Source of the DNA: JBCDBY01 sp039182715
GTDB lineage: Bacteria > Planctomycetota > PLA2
Length of the DNA stretch: 9,655 nucleotides
Assembly (NCBI GenBank): GCA_039182715.1
Contig: JBCDBY010000173.1
Span: 1-9,655 of the forward strand
Direction of reading: 5' to 3'
Of this stretch, positions 5,119-9,655 are shown piece by piece. The position numbers and the translations under genes are program-made. The notes beneath the pieces were generated by a model. It was given only the letters and a program-made list of their open reading frames with translations. It ran no database searches and was not told where the DNA came from. How positions within the stretch are numbered: the first letter of the stretch is position 1; every line of letters begins with the position of its first letter.

Positions 5119-7483
5119 GGTTCTCCAGCTGCGCGACCATCTTGCGGACGCGTGCCTCCCAGCTCTCGGACGTCACATGCGCGCGCACCCGCTCCGCCCA
5201 GATCGGGAAGGCGAACGGGGTCAGCCGGTCGGTCTCGCGCAGCACCAGCTTCGCCTCCCCGGCGCGCGCCAGCACCGCCGAGACCCGCGGCAGATCCAGT
5301 TCCGCCTCCATCACCTCGCGCCGCGCCTGCGCCAGCAGCAGGTTCTGGTCGTCGTACTCGGCGAGAACGTCGAACAGCAGGTTGGTCGAGGCCTGCACCT
5401 GCCGCGCGCTCTTCGCCTGGCCGGGATAGCCCTCGAACACGAGGCCCGCCACGCGCGCGATCTGCCGGAAGCGGCGCCGCGCCAGCTCCGTTGCGTTGAG
5501 CGCCCCGACGAGGTCGTCGCGCACGCCGTCGACGGCCAGGAGCGCGCGCCAGTCGGGATCGAGCGCTTCGTCGCTCAGGAGCTCCAGCCCATAGTCCGTC
5601 ACCGCGTAGGTCACGGTGCTCGCCCGGTCGCGGGTGAGGCGGTAGGCAAGCAGCGTGGCGAGTCCTTCGTGCGCGAGCCGACCGGCGAAGGGATAGAGAA
5701 AGAGATGATGTCCGTCCCGCGTCCGCGTGCGCTCCACGAGCAGCTCCTCGGGACCCGCAAGCACCGACCAGGTGCGCTGCAGATCGAGCAGCGGCCGCAC
5801 CGCGTCGGTCTCGGGACCCGTCGAGGGATCGGCCAGCTCGCGTCGCACCGCGTCGGCCAGCTGGGACGAGAGCGGCATGCGGCCGCCGAACCAGACCGGC
5901 ACCGCGCGGCCCGCGCCCTTCGCCTTGCGCACGACCGCGCGTCCTTCGCGCAGCGAGAGCAGCTCGAGCGTGCGCCCACCGAAGACGAAGGTGTCGCCCG
6001 GTCGCAGCCGCGCCACGAAGGACTCCTCGACCGATCCCAGGCTCTGCCCGCGCCGCACCTTCACCTCGAGCTGCCGGTCGCTCGTGATCGTGCCAATCAT
6101 CATGCGGTGGTGCCGCTGCACGGTGCGATCGGGCACGACGAAGCGCCCTTCGCGCTCCTCGAGGCGGCGGTAGCGCGGGTAGGCCTCCAGCGCGGTGCCC
6201 CCGGTGCGCGCGAACGCGAGCGCCCACGCCCAGTCAGCGTCGGTCAACGCACGGAAGGCGTGCGTGCCGCGCACCTCGTCGCGCAGCGCCTCCGCCTCGA
6301 ACCCGCCGCCCAACGCCACCGTCACGAGATGCTGCACGAGCACGTCGAGCGGCCGCTCGAGCGGCGGACGGCTCTCGATCTCGCCCGCTTCCAGCGCGCG
6401 TCGCGCGGCGGCGTACTCGACCAGTTCAAAGGCATGCGACGGCACGCAGAGCACGCGGCTCAGCGCGCCCGGCTGATGACCGCTCCGGCCGGCGCGCTGG
6501 AGCAGTCGCGCGACGCCCTTGGGGCTGCCGACCTGCAGCACCTGCTCGACCGGCGCGAAGTCGATGCCGAGGTCGAGACTCGACGTGCAGACGACGCAGC
6601 GCAGCGCGCCGCCGCCGAGCGCCGCCTCGACCTTGCCACGGACCTCGCGCGCGACGCTGCCGTGGTGGATCGCGACCTGTCCGAGCCAGTCGGGGCGCGC
6701 GTCGAGAATCGCGCGGAACCAGCGCTCCGCCTGGTTGCGGGTGTTGGTGAAGAGCAGCGACGTGCGCGCCCCCTCCAGCGCGGTCAGGACGGACGGCAGC
6801 AGCTTGAGGCCAAGATGGCCCGCCCAGGGGAAGCGATCCATGTCGGGCGGAATCAGCGTTTCGATGGCGATCCGCTTGTCGATCCCGCCGCGCACGAGGC
6901 GGCCGGGCGCACCGGCGAGCAGCACGTCGCGCGCCTCCTCGAGATTCCCGAGCGTGGCGGAGATGCCCCAGGTGCGCAGCTCCGGGCGCCAGCGGCGCAG
7001 GCGCGCGAGTGCGAGCTCGACCTGCACGCCGCGCTTGGTGCCGAGAAGCTCGTGCCATTCGTCGACGACGACCGCCTGCAGCCCTGCGAACTGCTTGCGC
7101 GCGTCGGCATACGAGAGCAGCAGCGAGAGACTCTCCGGCGTGGTCACCAGCGCGTGGGGAAGCTTCCGGCGCTGACGCTGCTTGACGTGCGAAGGCGTGT
7201 CGCCGGTACGGCCGGCGACCGTCCACGGCAGGCCGAGCTCCTCGACGGGAGCCTGCAACGCCTGCACGGTGTCCTGCGCGAGCGCGCGCAGCGGCGTGAT
7301 CCAGAGCACGCGCAGGCCGACCGGCTTCGGATCGGTCCGCAGCGCGCCGCCCCAGACCGCGTACGTCTTGCCCGTGCCGGTCGCGGCGTGCACGAGTCCG
7401 CTCTCGCCGTCGGCGAACGCGCGCCACGCCTCTTCCTGATAGGGGAACGGAGTCCAGCCCCGCTGCGCGAACCACTCCCTCAC
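5096..7483 (-). CDS. Ligase-associated DNA damage response DEXH helicase (Lhr-Core type)
   Basis: This is a 795-residue SF2 helicase of the Lhr-Core group, an ATP-driven 3'-5' translocase in characterised relatives. The start GTG 7483 overlaps the ligase stop (GTGA) and is preceded by GGAG; the family's usual opening follows (REWFAQRGWTPFPYQEEAW). Motif I is ATGTGKT (34-40, Lys39), with Ala where most relatives have Pro. Motif II is the DEWH box at 141-144, and motif III is SATLGNL. The second RecA domain shows LFTNTRNQAERW, IHHGSVARE, VCTSSLDLGIDF and the arginine finger region QRAGRSGHQPG. The C-terminal half holds the winged-helix and beta-barrel parts typical of Lhr-Core. The length is normal. 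The same frame stays open far upstream through the ligase gene, but that is antisense-frame noise in GC-rich DNA, not a fusion. Confidence 0.95.
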   Translation of the reverse strand: MREWFAQRGWTPFPYQEEAWRAFADGESGLVHAATGTGKTYAVWGGALRTDPKPVGLRVLWITPLRALAQDTVQALQAPVEELGLPWTVAGRTGDTPSHVKQRQRRKLPHALVTTPESLSLLLSYADARKQFAGLQAVVVDEWHELLGTKRGVQVELALARLRRWRPELRTWGISATLGNLEEARDVLLAGAPGRLVRGGIDKRIAIETLIPPDMDRFPWAGHLGLKLLPSVLTALEGARTSLLFTNTRNQAERWFRAILDARPDWLGQVAIHHGSVAREVRGKVEAALGGGALRCVVCTSSLDLGIDFAPVEQVLQVGSPKGVARLLQRAGRSGHQPGALSRVLCVPSHAFELVEYAAARRALEAGEIESRPPLERPLDVLVQHLVTVALGGGFEAEALRDEVRGTHAFRALTDADWAWALAFARTGGTALEAYPRYRRLEEREGRFVVPDRTVQRHHRMMIGTITSDRQLEVKVRRGQSLGSVEESFVARLRPGDTFVFGGRTLELLSLREGRAVVRKAKGAGRAVPVWFGGRMPLSSQLADAVRRELADPSTGPETDAVRPLLDLQRTWSVLAGPEELLVERTRTRDGHHLFLYPFAGRLAHEGLATLLAYRLTRDRASTVTYAVTDYGLELLSDEALDPDWRALLAVDGVRDDLVGALNATELARRRFRQIARVAGLVFEGYPGQAKSARQVQASTNLLFDVLAEYDDQNLLLAQARREVMEAELDLPRVSAVLARAGEAKLVLRETDRLTPFAFPIWAERVRAHVTSESWEARVRKMVAQLENHAGQLVG

Positions 7484-9036
7484 AGCAGGCTCCGGACCGT
7501 GTCCAACGAGTCGGCGTCGGGCGGCTTCTTGTCGCGCCGCCAGCGGGCGATGCGCGGGAAGCGGAGCGCGAGGCCGACCTTGCGGCGCGTCGACTCCTGG
7601 ATGCCGTCGAACGCAAGCTCGAAGACGAGCTCCGGCGTGACCTGGCGCACGGGGCCGAAGCGGTCGGTCGTGTGGCGTCGCACGAAACGGTCGACCTCGC
7701 GGATCTCCGCATCGGTCAGTCCGGAGTACGCCTTGGCGACCGTCACCAGCGCGCCGTCGTCCCAGATGCCGAAGGTGTAGTCGGTGTAGAGGTTGGCGCG
7801 TCGTCCGTGGCCGCGTTGCGCATAGGTCAGCACCGCGTCGACGGTGAAGGGATCGACCTTCCACTTCCACCAGTCGCCGCGCCGCCGGCCGACGCCGTAG
7901 GGCGCGTCGCGGCGCTTGAGCATGAAGCCCTCCACGCCGCGCGCGCGTGCCTCGGTGCGCAGGCGCGTGACCTCGTCCCAGTCGGCGGCTTCGACCGGCG
8001 GCGATCGGCGGACCGGCAGCGTCTCGAGCAGGCGGCGCCGTTCGTGCAGCGGCTGCGCCCGCAGGTCTTCGCCCCCGTGCTCCAGCAGGTCGTAGGCGAG
8101 AAACGTCACCGGCGCCTCGCGCAGCAGCCGTTCCGTCACCTTCTTGCGCGTGATGCGCGTCTGCAGGATGCCGAACGGCAGCGGCGCCTCGTCGCGCCAC
8201 GCGAGGATCTCGCCATCGACCACCGTGCCGTCGGGCAGCGCTTCGGCCGCGGCGCAGACCTCGGGGAAGCGGTCGGTCAGCAGCTCTTCGCCGCGCGACC
8301 AGACCAGCGTCTCGCCGCGGCGTCGCACGACCTGCGCGCGGATGCCGTCCCACTTCCACTCGAGCTGCCATGCGTCCGTGTCGCCGAGCGTCGCCGGCTC
8401 GTCCTCGAGCGCGTAGGCGAGGTGGAACGGGTAGGGGCGGCCGACGTCCGCGTCGGTGGTTTCGGCCAGCAGCCGCTCGTAGTTCGCGGGCGTTGGCTTC
8501 CAGGAGCCCATGAGGCGGTGTGCGATGACGGCGGGGTCGAGGCCGGCGACGCGGCCGAGCGCGCGCGTGACGAGCGCCCGACTGACGCCGACGCGGAAGC
8601 CGCCGGTCAGGAGCTTGTTGCAGAGCAGGCGCTGCGTCGCGTCGAGCCCGCTCCACAGCTCGCGCACGCGGGCGCGCCGGTCCTCCTCCTCCATGGTGCG
8701 CATGGGGATCAGCTTCTGCTCGACCAGCACGTGCAGCGGCATGTCGTCGTCGCGCACCGGCGGCGGCGCGAGCAGCGCGCAGGTCTCCGCGAGATCGCCG
8801 ACGACGTCGTAGCACTCCTCGACCATCCAGAGGGGGAGTTCCGCGTCCTCGGCCAGCCACTCGCGCAGGCGAGGGCCGGCGACGAGCCGCGACACCTTGT
8901 TGCCCGCCAGGTAATAGAGGGTCCACGCCGCGTCGGCCGGCGGGGCGGAGCGGAAGTACCGCTCCAGCGCGTCGACCTTCGCGTTCGTTCTCGTCGTCGC
9001 GTCGAGCGCCGCGTAGAGCTCGGCGAACCGCTTCAC
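7480..9036 (-). CDS. ATP-dependent DNA ligase of the ligase-associated damage response cluster
   Basis: This 518-residue ATP-dependent ligase seals nicks and belongs to the group sometimes annotated as a cisplatin damage response ligase. The start GTG 9036 overlaps the exonuclease stop (GTGA), has GAGG upstream, and gives the typical opening MKRFAELYAALD. The N-terminal DNA-binding domain spans about 1-200. The nucleotidyltransferase core has motif I EWKWDGIR with the adenylated Lys228, RGEELLTDRFPEV, motif III VVDGEILAW, IIIa FLAYDLLEHGG, motif IV EGFMLKRRDAPY and motif V WWKWKVDPFTVDAV. The OB domain ends with motif VI-like RFPRIARWR. All key residues are present and the length is normal. 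This is likely a dedicated repair enzyme beside the housekeeping NAD-dependent LigA, which is not in the window. Confidence 0.95.
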   Translation of the reverse strand: MKRFAELYAALDATTRTNAKVDALERYFRSAPPADAAWTLYYLAGNKVSRLVAGPRLREWLAEDAELPLWMVEECYDVVGDLAETCALLAPPPVRDDDMPLHVLVEQKLIPMRTMEEEDRRARVRELWSGLDATQRLLCNKLLTGGFRVGVSRALVTRALGRVAGLDPAVIAHRLMGSWKPTPANYERLLAETTDADVGRPYPFHLAYALEDEPATLGDTDAWQLEWKWDGIRAQVVRRRGETLVWSRGEELLTDRFPEVCAAAEALPDGTVVDGEILAWRDEAPLPFGILQTRITRKKVTERLLREAPVTFLAYDLLEHGGEDLRAQPLHERRRLLETLPVRRSPPVEAADWDEVTRLRTEARARGVEGFMLKRRDAPYGVGRRRGDWWKWKVDPFTVDAVLTYAQRGHGRRANLYTDYTFGIWDDGALVTVAKAYSGLTDAEIREVDRFVRRHTTDRFGPVRQVTPELVFELAFDGIQESTRRKVGLALRFPRIARWRRDKKPPDADSLDTVRSLL

Positions 9037-9655
9037 TCCTCGACCTCGCCCTCGAATCGCGTCGGCAACGCGTAGGCGCGCTTGCCGCGCTCGGTCAGCC
9101 AGCGCACGAGCGGGCCGGTGTAGCCGTGCGTCACGCCGATCTCGTCGGCTTCCGTCGCCTCGATCGTGCGCAGCAACCCGTCCCAGTCGGCGTGGTCGGA
9201 GAGCGCGAAGCCGCGGTCGACGCCGCGCCGCCGCCGCGGACCGCGGACCGTCATCCAGCCCGACGCGAAAGCGGTCGCGCACGGCTTGAACTTGCGCAGC
9301 CACGTCGTGCCGAAGGCGGACGGCGGCGCAATCACGAGCGCTTCGCCGCGTGTCTCTTTCGCCGCGTCGAGATCGGCGGGGCGCGTGGCCGGCATTTCGA
9401 TGCCGGCCGCCGCGTAGTGGGGAAGGAAGCGGGCGACCGCGCCATGCACGAGCACCGGCGCCTCGCACGGCACGAGACCGGCCAGGATGCGCTGCGCCTT
9501 GCCGAGCGCATAGGCGAAGAGCACGCTTGTCTTGCCCGCCGCTCGGTTGGCGTCCCACCAGGCGCGTATGTCGGCGACGATGTCTCGTTCCGGACGCCAG
9601 CGGTAGATCGGCAGGCCGAAGGTCGACTCGCTGATGAAGGTGTGGCAGCGCACCG
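9033..9655 (-). CDS. Ligase-associated DNA damage response exonuclease, MBL/beta-CASP (5' end outside window)
   Basis: This is the C-terminal 206 residues or so of the metallo-beta-lactamase/beta-CASP nuclease that opens this repair cluster. The frame is open to the window edge; the GTG at 9653 is an internal Val codon in the conserved run VRCHTFISESTFGLPIYRW. The full protein is usually about 330-340 residues, so roughly 130 residues with the HxHxDH metal motif lie outside. Visible family marks are the beta-CASP segment (AYALGKAQRIL, PVLVHGAV), the RGPRRRRGVDRGFALSDHAD stretch with the metal-site SDHAD (9186-9200), and EIGVTHGYTGPLVRWL. The stop overlaps the ligase start by 4 nt. The sequence and the neighbours agree, so the call is firm despite truncation. 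Confidence 0.92.
   Translation of the reverse strand, partial: VRCHTFISESTFGLPIYRWRPERDIVADIRAWWDANRAAGKTSVLFAYALGKAQRILAGLVPCEAPVLVHGAVARFLPHYAAAGIEMPATRPADLDAAKETRGEALVIAPPSAFGTTWLRKFKPCATAFASGWMTVRGPRRRRGVDRGFALSDHADWDGLLRTIEATEADEIGVTHGYTGPLVRWLTERGKRAYALPTRFEGEVEE

Noticed and set aside
4217..7780. Very long plus-strand open frame (1187 aa) opposite PdeM and the helicase
   Set aside because: It has low-complexity Arg/Ala/Gln composition and no motifs, and is fully antisense to genes with intact catalytic signatures.
5096..8926. Apparent 1276-aa minus-strand reading frame suggesting a ligase-helicase fusion
   Set aside because: The upstream part is an out-of-frame translation of the ligase gene; the helicase has its own GTG at 7483 with an SD and a canonical N-terminus.
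7672..9075. Plus-strand open frame (467 aa) opposite the ligase
   Set aside because: Same antisense artefact; the ligase motifs on the other strand are unambiguous.

Overview
The window is uniformly GC-rich and densely coding. It looks like a chromosomal segment of a Gram-negative, didermal bacterium: it has Sec signal peptides, a probable lipoprotein, a secreted metacaspase with a DUF4384-like tail, and a ligase-associated repair cluster. The phylum cannot be fixed from the sequence. Families like these occur together in Planctomycetota, Gemmatimonadota, Acidobacteriota, Myxococcota and Proteobacteria. I see no rRNA, tRNA, CRISPR array, transposase or integrase.

Plus strand, 1-3362: two clan-CD cysteine peptidases lie in tandem. 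The first is the C-terminal part of a CHAT-domain protein, whose N-terminus lies outside the window. The second is an exported type-I-metacaspase-like protein with an N-terminal beta-rich domain, a His222/Cys285 caspase fold and a DUF4384-like tail. Stop and start overlap as ATGA, so the two are probably translationally coupled. This suggests a two-protease module of unknown purpose.

Minus strand, window end down to 4480: this is the ligase-associated DNA damage response cluster. Reading in transcription order it holds an MBL/beta-CASP exonuclease (N-terminus outside the window), an ATP-dependent DNA ligase, an Lhr-type DEXH helicase and the PdeM metallophosphoesterase nuclease. Junctions overlap by 4 nt (GTGA), 4 nt (GTGA) and 23 nt. 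A small DUF2256-DUF3253 fusion protein follows, again with a 4-nt overlap, and behaves as a fifth member of the cluster.

Minus strand, 4089 down to 3353: 37 nt after the small zinc-ribbon gene comes an exported nickel superoxide dismutase (SodN). Its predicted signal-peptidase cut would directly expose the Ni-binding His1-Cys2 N-terminus. Downstream is a strong hairpin with a T-tract, which looks like an intrinsic terminator. Its 3' arm is also the Shine-Dalgarno sequence of a 63-residue probable lipoprotein gene. That gene converges on, and overlaps by 10 nt, the end of the metacaspase gene.

The repair cluster and SodN are plausibly linked in one stress transcript (DNA repair plus superoxide removal). 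Nothing in the sequence ties the CHAT/metacaspase pair functionally to it; the two units converge. The most unusual points are the coupled CHAT-metacaspase pair, the self-maturing secreted NiSOD with Phe in place of Tyr9, and the terminator/SD overlap.
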